DNA of 49,025 nt from Branchiostoma floridae. Lineage: Eukaryota; Chordata; Leptocardii; Amphioxiformes; Branchiostomatidae. This document shows positions 9,118 through 19,964 of this stretch, piece by piece. The stretch spans positions 1 through 49,025 of the forward strand of contig NW_023365757.1 of the NCBI RefSeq assembly GCF_000003815.2, read 5' to 3'. Positions within the stretch are counted from its first letter, which is position 1. The number at the start of each line of letters is the position of its first letter. The notes below the pieces were generated by a model. The model was not told the DNA's origin. It saw only the letters and a program-made list of their open reading frames with translations, and did not search any database. The position numbers and the translations under genes were made by a program.

Positions 9118-12100
9118 TTATAAGTTAACATATGTCGTTAATGAACGTTCTAAATGTTGTGCACTTGAAAAGAGTCCATGTTCTTGAACGTGATCTGTCA
9201 GTGAGTCAGCCCAATGCTGGAAGAACTCGGCTCGCTTGCCAGTGAACGCGTCATGCCCACAGCACTTCTTGTGTCCGACAGACCAGTGTTGTTTCTGACA
9301 GTCACGGCTGCAGTAGCGGGTCAGCTTGCACCGGCCACACAGCTTCAGGGTTCCGGTTGACCTGTAGAAGATATGACAGGTACAACAGCTGTTCAGATAA
9401 GTCCTATTTTGCAGGCTACACGTATACCCTTATGGCAACAACGTCTGAACATAATGCCCAATGACAAGGTATGGTCTTATCAGATAACATGAAATGAAGT
9501 ATTTACGTTTAATAGCAGAGGAACCGCCAGTAGCAAAACCTTACTCTCAAAGGTTTGGCTCCGGCTGTTTTTAGTCGTTTTTTATCGGGCTTTCTATTTT
9601 GCCATTTTTCTTGGAGTACGCCAGTCAAACGCACGTTAGGTTTTGACAGTACAAGATACAATACAAAAAAGAAAGTTCGATACTAAAACGACTGAAAAAA
9701 AAACAGCCGGAGTCTAACCTCTGCTTGGAGAGTAGCAAACCTACCTGTAGCCAGGTTTGCCACACTTAGGGTTGCAGCATCTCAACAGCTTGGTCTTCCT
9801 CGCCTCTTGTATCAGCTTAAAACCCTCGTCATTGTCAATGTTTCCGCCATATTTTCTCAAGCTAGTGGAAGATATAACTCATTTAAGTCAATAGGTACAT
9901 ACTACTGTCTACATTTCCGACGACCAATGGCTGAAAGATAGAAAAGATAGAAAGAAACACAAGCAGACCAATTGTTCCATCTTCATTTCAATGTCAAGTT
10001 ATATACTACATTTTGTAGTAAATGTTTGTTTATATACATAAACAGTCGCTGATTCTATAGACTGTGTGAAGGATATGACACTTGCATATGGGCTACTGCA
10101 TAATCGTCGACAAAATCAGGCCTTGCTCCGAGCTCAATCAGTCGCCGGACTGTGGGGACATTTTTGTAGTTGCATGCATACTGGAGTGGCGTAAACTGCC
10201 AGCCGTCCCGTACATCTACTGTTGCACCGTGCTGCACCAACAAGTCCACCACTTCTGTCGATCCTAAGTAGGATTTGCGTCATGAAAAATGCATGTCAGG
10301 TAAATGCTGCCTTCCATGAAGGAATGTTGTTCGTTCGTCAAGACTCAAGTGAAGGAATATTCAACGCATGAAAACATGTCATGTAAACCAAAGTTATTTC
10401 TTCACTAATCTCTATTGAAGCGGATTCCCGGTGGCATACAAGATACGACTAGTATCAAAGGCGGCCAGGGAGTATAGCTGGTCAGAAGAGGTCCCGATAG
10501 GCGGGAAAAAACGTCCTCTCCAAGCAGAGGTTAGGCTCCGGCTGTTTTTTAATGTGCTTTTTTTAGTCGTTTTTATCGGGCTTTCTATTTTGTCGTTTTT
10601 CTTGAAGTACGCCAGCCAAATGTTAGGTTTTGACACAGCAAGATAAAATAAAAAATAGAAAGCCCGATAAAATCGACTAAAAAAACGTTAAAAAACAGCC
10701 GGAGCCTAACCTCTGCTTGGAGAGTAGAAAAAAACGGGTGCGATCGTCCGAATGATAAAACTTAAAAGCTGTCTTTTTTATGGTTAAGAAAATGACTGAA
10801 CACAAGAAGTATTGCATACCGTCCAATAGATTCTTCATATTTGCTGCATCTTCTTTGTTGACTGACTTTGGCTTTCTATAGTACTATGAATGTAGAAACT
10901 TACAGTGCATCGTACTACCGCGAATTTAAAACCACCACGAAATGTCCTTTGTCCCGCTACCGCGAAATTAACACCCCGGAACTTAACACTTACAGTAACT
11001 GTTTTAAACATTTTTCGCACTGTAAGGTATATATTTGCTAAGTTTGCAGCTTCTACGTACGATTCAAATTTAATCAACGTACATGACCAAACCTACCTAT
11101 GTGCGCCGCAACATGAAGAGGTGTCATTGAACCCGTTCTTTCCACCACAGACGCCCCCTTGCGGAGCAGCAGTCTCACTACGTCTACATGCCCAGCGTTG
11201 GAAGCGACGTACAATGCTGTTCCTGGGTTACCTTTTTCCGCGTGTTTGAAGTCAATATCTGCCCCTGCGCAACACCAGAAAGATTTCATGACGGCAATAT
11301 GATTTTGCGAGAATGTAAAAAAAATTCAAATACTGATACATGTAATAAATTTTTGAACACTCAAAGCAGAAGCTCTGTTCCGGTTGGTATTTGGTGTCTT
11401 GTCGGGCTTTCTGTTCTGTACCGTTTTCTTTATGTCCAGCGTTGGACATAATAACGCCCCTTGCCTCCACAGTTAGTAGAAATTGGACAAGACAGATATC
11501 ACAACATACTATAGTTTCATAGCTGGCCGAGGAGTACAGTTGGTACCAGACCCGACACGATCTCAATAATCGATCAATAATGTTGGCCCTAGAGACGAGG
11601 ATTTGGGCTGTATAGGCCATGGAAACAGTGTTGCATTCAGGCTATTTTTGCGACCGTATTTAGACGGAAAAGATCAAAAGGTATCATCGGTGCACTGTAC
11701 TTCACACTTGTGTGCAATTGTTTATCTATTATCATATGCATGTATGTGATTTAAACATGAGAGCTCTCTTGTCAAAATTCAACTACAGTGTATAAGATAA
11801 ATTTTATGTACATTTCTGCTGTAAATCACTTGTCAACAGCAGTACATGTGTACTAAAATGCAAATAGCATGAGAAAAATACGCCTGGAGAAAATTACACA
11901 TCGGTACTATACACAGTCAGATGCTAGTCTGTTTACAGTCCCTGTGGTCGGCTTGGCGGGGTGCACAATGGGCGATTTGAGGCGAGAAAATAACAAAACA
12001 ATACAGCCCAGGCAAGCCAAACACAAACAAAACAAAACCCGACAGATAGAAAACCCGACAAAAACGGCCCAAAAGACGCCCCAAACCAAGGAGGTTATAT

Positions 12101-12327
12101 CACATGTGATATCACATGTCATATAACCTCCTTGGTTGGAGACACTGGGCCGGAAGGCTGAGTAGGATACTTTTTAAAGAAAAGATATACGGAAACAGTC
12201 CACCGGGGCCAAAATTCCTACAGTAGAAAACTCGGTTCGACTTACCAGCTTTCAATGCTGCTTCAGCGCCTTCAACCGAGCCGTTGATAGCAGCATACAA
12301 CAGAGCTTCGTTCGCCTTTTCTGCCAT
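9118..12327 (-). CDS. G3: ankyrin-repeat/MYND-type zinc-finger protein, complete, about 262 aa
   Basis: Five exons join in frame: 12246-12327 (ATG at 12327), 11097-11264, 10086-10263, 9745-9861 and 9118-9361 (TAA at 9120-9118). Exon 1 encodes MAEKANEALLYAAINGSVEG. Exons 2-3 encode ankyrin repeats (GTALYVASNAGHVDVVRLLL; TPLHVAA; TPLQYACNYKNVPTVRRLIE). Exons 4-5 together make a MYND finger: CCNPKC, LCGRC, YCSRDCQKQHW, GHKKCC, matching the C-x2-C/C-x3-C/H-x3-C plan. Exon 3 is one codon longer than in the paralogues and ends at a weak GC donor (ATAT|GCAAGT). A transposon (9542-9734) sits 9 bp inside intron 4, next to the exon 4 donor. G7 is the mirror-image copy. MYND proteins often act as protein adaptors, including in transcriptional repression; the role here is unknown. 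Confidence 0.85.
9542..9734. mobile_element. ~193-bp inverted-repeat element (CTCCGGCTG family) in G3 intron 4
   Basis: The left end TACTCTCAAAGGTTTGGCTC and GGCTCCGGCTGTTTTT mirror the right end AACAGCCGGAGTCTAACCTC then TGCTTGGAGAGTA. The flanks GCAAAACCT and GCAAACCTA resemble a 9-bp target duplication with one change. G4 and G6 show the empty site (CACCAAAACCTACCTG at 14172-14187 in G4). Internal TATCGGGCTTTCTATTTTG pairs with a rearranged copy on the right. Confidence 0.75.
10514..10726. mobile_element. 213-bp inverted-repeat element (CTCCGGCTG family) in G3 intron 2
   Basis: The terminal repeats are about 37 bp: TCTCCAAGCAGAGGTTAGGC continuing into TCCGGCTGTTTTTTAA, mirrored at the right end. 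The flanks GAAAAAACG and GAAAAAAACG fit a 9-bp target duplication with one slipped A. The orthologous position in the mirror arm (32110-32319, in G7) has the same element, so it was present before the arms separated. Confidence 0.8.
12084..12137. repeat. 54-bp palindrome with CCAAGGAGGTTATAT arms in G3 intron 1
   Basis: AACCAAGGAGGTTATATCAC is inverted as ATATAACCTCCTTGGTT, with an ATCACATGTGAT core. It shares CAAGGAGGTT ends with the palindrome at 3241-3295. The G7 arm does not have it at the matching place, but the flanks there are too diverged to define a target duplication. Confidence 0.6.
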
Positions 12328-12375
12328 TTCGTTAGGACCGCTGTCGACACTTTCACGCCTGACTCTGAACACTGA

Positions 12376-12404
12376 CGACGTGAGCCTTTGTTTTGGTACG
12401 TCAT
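12376..12404 (-). promoter_or_regulatory. G3 upstream module: CRE-like TACGTCAT kept, E-box altered
   Basis: TACGTCAT (12397-12404) is conserved. The E-box seen in G1, G2, G4 and G6 reads GACGTG here rather than CACGTG. The mirror copy G7 also lacks CACGTG (29910-29925 region). Confidence 0.4.
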
Positions 12405-12429
12405 AAGAGCGACATGAAAACGTAAAGGT

Positions 12430-13250
12430 CTAGAAAAGGAAGCAAATTTTATGTTCTATCAATACATTTTTCGGTGACATTCATTCTTATTTCTATACAA
12501 TATCATATAATTACTACTCTTGCGCTAAGTGATTGGTGCACAAATATCCTAATAAATCGTTGATATTCGCGGTATTCTCCCTTCGGTTGCGTTTGGCTGC
12601 TACCATCACTTTCATTCAGCCACACCGCCTGTTGCTTCAAGCAGATGTTGGGTGTGGGGATCGCTACCTTCTTCTTGCTTGCTCCGTGTGTTACAAATCG
12701 TTTAGAGCGGCAATATGGAGTGTTCTTGACGAGTTCTATTTTTCCACATTGATGAGAAAGAACAGGATGACATGACAACAACAAGCCTATTCAGTGGCAG
12801 TTTAATCTTCTAATTTTCACATTTTCACTTTGGGCCTACATTTCTTAAAAATTGCTGAGTTTTAGTGTTGTTGTTTTTTTGTGGCTATTTTAACAATAAG
12901 AATGTATACTTTGGTCTGTATGCCTTTGCATTAAAACCAAATGACCTAACATTTAGTACGAGGGTGCGTACATCACTAATGAAAAATGGTTAAATTTGGG
13001 ATTTTGTACTAGTATTGTGAAGACACCCAAAAAGTGACCAACTAGACGCTTTGCCACTTTCCAGCTTCTACATGACTTAAACAATTTCCCAGCTTATTAC
13101 AATACATGGCTTAAACACTTTCCCAATTTATCCCAAAACAACCACACCACTCATCAGTCTCCTCTGTTAGTTTTATTATGTGAACCGGATGCTCGACTGT
13201 TTCAAGGGCCTACACCGGGCAACTCCTAGGCCACAGGGGCAGCATGTTCC
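12430..13250. other. G3 upstream / G4 downstream intergenic region, no gene seen
   Basis: It contains the conserved upstream module shared by the paralogues, including GCTTCAAGCAGATGTTGGG near 12636 and GAGCGGCAATATGGA near 12706. The block around 13140-13230 resembles 4560-4760. The mirror arm 28990-29870 matches it throughout and gains a CA microsatellite at 29398. No ORF has family features. Confidence 0.55.
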
Positions 13251-13254
13251 CAAG

Positions 13255-13391
13255 TACTCTCCAAGCAGAGGTCGAATCGCGCAGATATAGTAGTAGTCGA
13301 AAAAATTACGCTCGCGCTCTTCCGAAGAGTGCGAGTGTAATTTTTTCGATTACTACTATACCTGCGCGATTCGACCTCTGCTTGGAGAGTA
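13255..13391. mobile_element. 137-bp foldback element, present in the left arm only
   Basis: The ends TACTCTCCAAGCAGAGGTCG and CGACCTCTGCTTGGAGAGTA are inverted, and nearly the whole element is a hairpin (TCGCGCAGATATAGTAGTAG... back-paired). GTTCCCAAG flanks both sides (13246-13254 and 13392-13400), a 9-bp target duplication. The mirror arm has the uninterrupted site (complement of ATGTTCCCAAGGTCATTG near 28940). Confidence 0.9.
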
Positions 13392-14778
13392 GTTCCCAAG
13401 GTCATTGAGGACAGTTGGCTCTAGAGCCGAGGAGTGGGCCTGTGCAACAATCTGACATCCAGGCTAGAAAAGTGTTCACTACAAAAGTGGCTTTGTAAAA
13501 AAATCCCACTTTCTATGTTACTCTCTAACTACTCTCTAACATAACTTTACTTTCTTCAACAAGATAAGCCGAATCAGCAAAACAAAACCGTATGAACATT
13601 TGGAGAGAATACATGTGTAAAAAATGACAAGAAAACATGTCATGTTATTTTCTACATAAAGACGCCATCAGAATGATACATGTATACAAGTATTATATGC
13701 CACTGATTTTTCACTACATTAAACATGGCTGTGGCGTTATCATGCAATCAACACCGGTTCATAAATAACTATAAGTTTAGAAATGTCGCCATCATGTCTG
13801 AACGTTGTAAAAGTTGTTTGCTTGCTTTGAATCCATGTTCTTGAACGTGATTTGCTATGAAGAAATTCCAATGCTGGAAGAACTCGGCTCGCTTGCCAGT
13901 GTACGCATCATGCCCACAGCACTTCTTGTGTCCGACAGACCAGTGTTGTATCTGACAGTCACGGCTGCAGTAGCGGGTCAGCTTGCACCGGCCACACAGC
14001 TTCAGGGTCCCGGTTTTCCTGTAGAATATGTAACAGGTACAACCGCTGTTCAGATAAGTCATTTTTTTGCAAGCTACACACTTTTGGTTACAACGTCTGA
14101 ACATATGACAAAGTATGGTCTTCTCAGACAAGTGAAATAAAACATGTTGACCTCAAAGGTGGAACCGTGAGCACCAAAACCTACCTGTAGCCTGGTTTAC
14201 CACACTTAGGGTTGCAGCATCTCAACAGCTTGGTCTTCCTCGCCTCTTTAACCAGCTGAAAACCCTCGTCACTGTCAGGGTTTCCGCCTAAACTTCTCAA
14301 CCTAGTGGAAGATATACATGTCAATAGGCTTGCCTCTACTACTGTCTATTTGGACGAATTCTACTTTACAGACGACCAATGACTGAAAGATAGAAACAAA
14401 CATAAGCAGATTAATCGACCCGGCTTCATTACAAGGTCAAGCTTGTGTATAAATGTTTATATAATAATAATAAACAGTTTTTTATAGCCTATTGGAAGGA
14501 TGTCAGACTTACTTCTGGACTACAAAACAGTCGTGAAAATCAGGCCTTGCTCCGAGCTCAAGCAGTCGCCGAACTAAGTCGACACGTTGGCAGGCACATG
14601 CATACATGAGTGGTGTATTCTGGAAGCCGTCCCGTATGTCTAACGTTGCACCATGCTGCACCAGCAATTCCGCCACTTCTGTCCGTCCTAAGTAGGATTT
14701 GCGTCGTCAAGAAAGAAAAATGCATATTAAATACAATGAATGTTGCCTTCCATGAAGGAATATGTAATACATGTTATG

Positions 14779-15211
14779 TAGGGCTGGGTATCGGTACAGC
14801 GTACCGGTACAAAACCGGTTTTTCTTATTGGACCGGTCCAGAAAAAATCGACCTGAAAAAATTAGGTGGACCGAATGTTGGACCGATTAGAAAATTAACA
14901 TATTATTTTATCAGGCATTCACACGTTTTGGCGCTTGCAGTTGGAAGAAAATGACAAGGGTGAAGTAGAGTTGAGTTCATAGTAATTTCTACCAAGTTTT
15001 ACAGTCGATCGTACAGGTGCAGTTAGCGTTGTAGGATTTTAAAACGCCAGTGTAAGTCTAATACTCCACCAAACAGATTTCTTTGTAGTGAAATGGACCA
15101 TTGGTATGAGTCATACTGCATCAGGTCCAGGTTCAGGTCCGGACCTGGACCTGATCCTCTGGACCTGAACCGGACCTGGACCTGAATTTTCTGTACCGGT
15201 ACCCAGCCCTA
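14779..15211. mobile_element. 433-bp hAT-like MITE with an 8-bp target duplication, left arm only
   Basis: The ends TAGGGCTGGGTATCGGTACA and TGTACCGGTACCCAGCCCTA are inverted with one mismatch. ATGTTATG occurs at 14771-14778 and 15212-15219. The mirror arm holds the empty site (complement of AATACATGTTATGTGAACAC near 27565-27580). TAGGG ends with an 8-bp duplication fit the hAT superfamily. No transposase is encoded; the interior has repeated GGACCTG. It lies in intron 2 of G4. Confidence 0.92.
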
Positions 15212-15608
15212 ATGTTATGTGAACACAAGTTATTTCTTCATTTACGTATGTTCAAATCAACAACCAAACCTACCATTGAGCGCTGCTGCATGAAGAGGGG
15301 CCATTGAACCCGTTCTTTCCACCATAGACGCCCCCTTGCGGAGCAGCAGCCTCACTATGTCAACATGCCCAGCCAAGGAAGCGAGGTACAAAGTTGTGCC
15401 ATGGTTTTCGTTTTCCGCATGTTTGAAGTCAATGTCTGCACCTGCGTTTCAAAAAGAGAGATTTCATGACGGCAATATGATTTTGCGGTGGTCACGTTGC
15501 TCGAGTGCTCCGCCTACAAGCGGCGTGCCGCGAGCCGTGGTGTTGTGAAAAAAAAAAAATCACCCATCATAACGCACGATATGATTATCACATCAGAACT
15601 TTACATTA

Positions 15609-16820
15609 CGTTTTTCGCGTTAGCGGGACTGGCGTTAGCGGGAGCCCCGTGTAAAGAGAGTTCCCGTTAACGTAGTCCCGCTATCGTCAAATTTTCTCCC
15701 GTCCACTCCGAAGCGTACGCCCGTAGGCTCAGCGGGAGTCCCCGTCAACGCCAAACTGCGTATAAAGAGAACACGTCGGGCTCGCGTTAGCGGGAGTCAG
15801 GGTTTAGACGTTTAGCATAAAGCGCGCGCTTATTAGCATATGGCGCGAAAATGGTGGGTACAGATTGGCAAAACATTGGAGGAAAATTGCCAGCAGCGAT
15901 CATGTTCATAACGCTGGGTAAGAATACAGTGATAAGAAAACAGTCTCCCGATAGTTACTTTTTTATATACTAGTAGAATGAATGTCAACCCAAAAATCAA
16001 CCCGAACTACGCAGAAAAAATAGTTTTCACGGCCTGCCTTTTCCGTAATGGCCACCTACGCAGGCTCTTGCGTCAATCGGGTCTGCAGTCAACCTTCAAA
16101 GCAGGCGGGATGTCAGCGAAAAATAGTCTCGTTCTCACATTTTTGGACGACCTACTTTTGCACAATTTTCGTGGAAGAACTGTAAAAAATACAAGTTCGA
16201 TTCCGAATATTTTCTCCTGCAATACATCGTTACGTTGTACCGAAACCAGAAGCCGCTATCTCTGCAAATTTTATATGAAGTAATCCCATTACGCGTCTCC
16301 GATTGGCCGTTGCTATGACAGTGGTGGGGAAATTCCCGCCACATGAACTGCTGGCAGCTTGAGTTTTTACGTACGAGGTAGTTATTATACCTGCAGGAAT
16401 TATGCGTATATTCATGGTTATTTCAGTACGTAGCCATAATTTAGCAGGTCATCACTGAAAGAAAGGGATCTTCTATCAAACAGTTCGCTTTGAAAGGGTT
16501 TTTTATCGAAATTTTGTGGTCGAAGTTACCGGAAGTGTCAGCGAAACAACAACGTAGTCAGGGACTTGTATTTCTCATGCAAGTCACGTATTTGAATTTT
16601 CAATAACTTGGTAGCGGTACGCAAACAAAAAATTAACGTTTGTTCAATATAACAACGTGAAGCTAAAAAGAACTGCGATCTTTAGGGGTAGACTTTCACC
16701 CAGATTTTACATTCCACCGCGCGCCGCGGGTGTCCTGTCAGATTTCCGGGCGGTGTGTCTAAAGAGGTGCCGATAGCGGCGTCCCGATAACGGGAAATTT
16801 ACCGCTAACGCGAAAAGCGT
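15609..16820. mobile_element. Insertion in G4 intron 1 bounded by inverted CGCGTTAGCGGG repeats
   Basis: The left end has ACGTTTTTCGCGTTAGCGG and further GCGTTAGCGGGAG copies (near 15635 and 15785). The right end has CCGCTAACGCGAAAAGCGT inverted. G3 intron 1 lacks the whole stretch: its sequence after GATTTTGCG diverges at once. The interior holds small ORFs on both strands without recognisable motifs, and a CCAAT-type GATTGGCCGTTGCTATGACA at 16301. The mirror copy spans 25044-27177. The exact boundaries and class are uncertain. Confidence 0.5.
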
Positions 16821-17138
16821 AGACACACACGGAAATAACATTAGTTCGCCTTATAAATATACATATAAAATAAGGGGTTTGACCATGTACAAAACGCTTC
16901 AAATCGCCCGCTTTTTAATGTGCCGTTTTTTTTTACACTTTATGACCTCTACATTCAATATTTCTTGGAAATGACCAACCCGTCGATTCGCGATTTTTAT
17001 CCGGGAATACGACGGGAAAGGAAAATATGCCGGGAAAGGAAAAATGCCTGGAGAGGAATATATACCGGTGGGAGTGCGCAACAACGTTCGCCAAGGCCCT
17101 GGACCGTAGAGACGCCGGTGAAGGAGGCTACGGAAGAA

Positions 17139-17501
17139 NNNNNNNNNNNNNNNNNNNNNNNNNNNNNNNNNNNNNNNNNNNNNNNNNNNNNNNNNNNNNN
17201 NNNNNNNNNNNNNNNNNNNNNNNNNNNNNNNNNNNNNNNNNNNNNNNNNNNNNNNNNNNNNNNNNNNNNNNNNNNNNNNNNNNNNNNNNNNNNNNNNNNN
17301 NNNNNNNNNNNNNNNNNNNNNNNNNNNNNNNNNNNNNNNNNNNNNNNNNNNNNNNNNNNNNNNNNNNNNNNNNNNNNNNNNNNNNNNNNNNNNNNNNNNN
17401 NNNNNNNNNNNNNNNNNNNNNNNNNNNNNNNNNNNNNNNNNNNNNNNNNNNNNNNNNNNNNNNNNNNNNNNNNNNNNNNNNNNNNNNNNNNNNNNNNNNN
17501 N
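17139..17501. other. Assembly gap (363 N) in G4 intron 1, readable from the mirror arm
   Basis: Its flanks align to 24728 and 24364 in the mirror arm. Those leave exactly 363 bases (24365-24727), the same as the N-run length. The hidden sequence is therefore probably a close match to 24365-24727, which has no exon. Confidence 0.75.
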
Positions 17502-17700
17502 GTGGTCGGCTTGGTGGGAGATTTCAGGCAAGATATAACAAAACAAATCAGACCAGACCGGTCAGCCAAACACAAACTCAGAGAAATAGAAAACCCGAAA
17601 AAACGGCCCAAAAGACGTCCAAAACCAACTGGAGCATTTCGTCTGATTGAGGGGAGGGGGAGAGAAAAGCAAAGTTTGTTGTTTTTATTGGAGACACCGG

Positions 17701-17779
17701 TAGCCTGGTATCCAAACCCCAGCCCGATCTCAAGTATCTATCGAAAGATATTTGAGGTTGGGGTATGGTATCCAGGCTA
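17701..17779. mobile_element. 79-bp MITE with TAGCCTGGTATCCA ends (mirror copy 24087-24165)
   Basis: TAGCCTGGTATCCAAACCCC and GGGGTATGGTATCCAGGCTA are inverted around TCTATCGAAAGATA. The element is present in intron 1 of both G4 and G6. The ends resemble those at 22247-22381 and 22408-22516. Confidence 0.7.
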
Positions 17780-18021
17780 TTAATAATAAAGACACCGGAG
17801 GATAGATAAGATAACGGAAACAGTGTTGACACAATTGTAGCCGAAATTCCTACAATAGTTAACTCGGTTCGACTTACCAGCTTTCATGCTGCTTCAGCGC
17901 CTTCAACTGAGCCGTTGATAGCAGCATTCAGTAGAGCTTCATTCGCATTTTCTGCCATTTCGTTAGGACCGTTGTCGACACTTTTCAAAATTTGAACTGA
18001 AGACGCACGGGGAGGAGTTTG

Positions 18022-18050
18022 GTCACGTGAGCCTTTGTTTCGGTACGTCA
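18022..18050 (-). promoter_or_regulatory. G4 upstream module: E-box CACGTG plus CRE-like TACGTCA
   Basis: CACGTG (18024-18029) and TACGTCA (18044-18050) lie about 65-95 bp upstream of the G4 ATG, spaced as in G6. Confidence 0.5.
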
Positions 18051-18059
18051 GGAGAGCGA

Positions 18060-19688
18060 CAGGAGAACGTAAAGAATCAGAAAAAGGAGTTTTGAAAAGC
18101 TAGTTTTCTATTCCATAACTACATTTTTCGGAGATATTTTTCTATACAATACTATACAAATAATACTCTGGCCTGAAGTAAATGGTGCTCAAAATATGAA
18201 TAGAACGTTGACATTCGCCCTCCCGGGTGTGTGCTTTTTGCGTTTGGCTGCTATCATCATACATTCAGTCAACATCAGACATGTCAGACATCGCCTGCTG
18301 CTTCAAGCAGATGTTGGGTGTGGGGATCGCTACCTTCTTCTTCTCGCTTGCTCAAAGGTATGACAAATATTTTAGAGCGGCAATATGGACTGTTCTTGAC
18401 GAGATCTAGTATTTCTACAATGATGAGAAAGAAAATGATGAGATTAAAACAACAAGTATTTTAGTGCCTGTCTTATCTTCTTTTAGATACTTCAAGTCTG
18501 TTTGATCTTCATACATCCTTCACACTTCAATCGCTCACAGCACTTCATTTTCACTTCGGGCATACATTACTTGAAAATTGTTGAATTTCTGGATCTCAGT
18601 GTTGCACAAAACAAGTGATTGTCTGCCGTTGGGTCGGCTTCATTTCCAACATGCCTCGATTTTCAATCAAAAACTATACTTACCTTGCTAGCTGAGACGT
18701 TTGTCGAGAGCACTTGCGGGTGGAGTTTTGAATGTTGTGCGATTTGTCGGGATAACGGTTGATTCAACGAGCCAGCCAGATGTCCTAGGAATGTTCGCAT
18801 TCCCCGAGGACTGAAAGCGAAGCTAAACGTCCGCTATCCAAGAAGAATGTACGCTCCACTTTTCGGGAGGACTGTACACTTGCCTTGGGGTGATTTGTGA
18901 AATATATTCCTTTCGTAATCTTTTGTAGACCTTGTGCGGATAGAAAAAACAATTTGACGCTTTCCTATTTGTGCAGCCCTTTCCGAAGAATTGCACTTTC
19001 CTACGACTCTTACTATTTTATACAAAAACTCGAAGATTCTTTCATGGCTGCAATATTTTTGGACCGTTACATCAAGAGGTAGCCATGTTTACAGCCAAAC
19101 TAAACTACATGTTAAGTCTCCTCTGAATATGCACGCATTGCAGAAAAAGGGGGATTCTTTGTATTCCACTGTCTTGAACAGATGTCAAACTCGATAGGAG
19201 TTCAGAGCAAACATTTTGACTTGAAAAGTAACATACTATATCGTTCTCCGTTTTTTTTTTGCCTGCCTCGGCGTCAATGTTTAATCTATACTAGTATCTA
19301 CTTGCAACTAGCCCTCGGGTAAAAAAATACCATTATCATTCATTGTTACAGAGGTCCGACGGTTAGATCGTTTTTTTATGTTCTATCTAGTAACTGTTAA
19401 GGGGGTATTTTAGGGGTCCTGGCGAGTGGCATAACACTACGTCGTATTTTCAAGATACTAGTACCCTATGGCCACACTAAAAAGTATTACCCAAATAGTT
19501 TTCCTATCAAAGAAGCCATGCTACCTTGTATTATAAAAGATGGCTAAATAATACCACATATTGTTACAACTACACTCATCAGTCTGTTCTGTTACTTTTA
19601 TTATGTGACATCGATTCAGTGACTATGCAGTGACACTGATCTAACAACAGACAACACTACAAATAGAAAATGAAAATACACAAGTCAA
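18060..19688. other. G4 upstream region, mirror of G6 upstream; no gene seen
   Basis: 18060-18740 mirrors 23140-23790. 19240-19688 mirrors 22540-22960. The middle part, about 18750-19240 (with GAGGACTG repeats near 18805 and 18870, also seen at 8080-8140), is absent from the right arm, a deletion there or an insertion here. Short ORFs do not match anything I recognise. The right end meets the 100-N gap. Confidence 0.6.
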
Positions 19689-19788
19689 NNNNNNNNNNNN
19701 NNNNNNNNNNNNNNNNNNNNNNNNNNNNNNNNNNNNNNNNNNNNNNNNNNNNNNNNNNNNNNNNNNNNNNNNNNNNNNNNNNNNNNNN
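19689..19788. other. 100-N gap near the centre of the inverted repeat; possible join of two haplotypes
   Basis: The left side is upstream DNA of G4. The right side starts GGAGATTA, the right end of a foldback, then reaches G5 exon 2 within 180 bp. The exon 1 and promoter of G5 are missing and could lie here. A 100-N run is a common placeholder for unknown size. Confidence 0.7.
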
Positions 19789-19964
19789 GGAGATTACCTT
19801 TCCGCGGCCCCCAGAAAGACCGGTGAAGGAGGCTAAGCTTTTTGGTGGAGGCTACAATCAGTATCTGAAGTTCTTTGACTTTCTCGCAAAAATCATATTG
19901 ACTTCATAAAATCTCTCTTGTATAATTCACTTTTTAAAATGAAATCATGGCTCTCCAAACGCAG

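Larger units (their letters stand above)
13769..17958 (-). pseudogene. G4: ankyrin-repeat/MYND-type gene with a one-base deletion in exon 1
   Basis: Exons are 17878-17958, 15274-15441, 14513-14687, 14185-14301 and 13769-14018 (stop TAG at 13771-13769). Exons 2-5 are open and nearly identical to G6, with a complete MYND finger (CCNPKC, LCGRC, YCSRDCQIQHW, GHKKCC). Exon 1 is 81 nt, not 82: the coding strand reads GAAGCAGCATGAAAGCTG where every paralogue has GAAGCAGCATTGAAAGCTG. The lost T gives an in-frame TGA and removes the reading frame before the first intron. It may be a real inactivating change or a base error in the assembly; one read pile-up would decide. Intron 3 uses a canonical GT donor (CAGAA|GTAAGT), unlike G1, G3, G5 and G8. 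Introns carry a hAT-like MITE and a long repeat-rich insertion. Confidence 0.75.

Noticed and set aside
16899-17832. Long ORFs spanning N-runs here and at 34775-35724 and 36996-37845
   Set aside because: Their length is made of undetermined bases; the readable parts are repeat or intron sequence.
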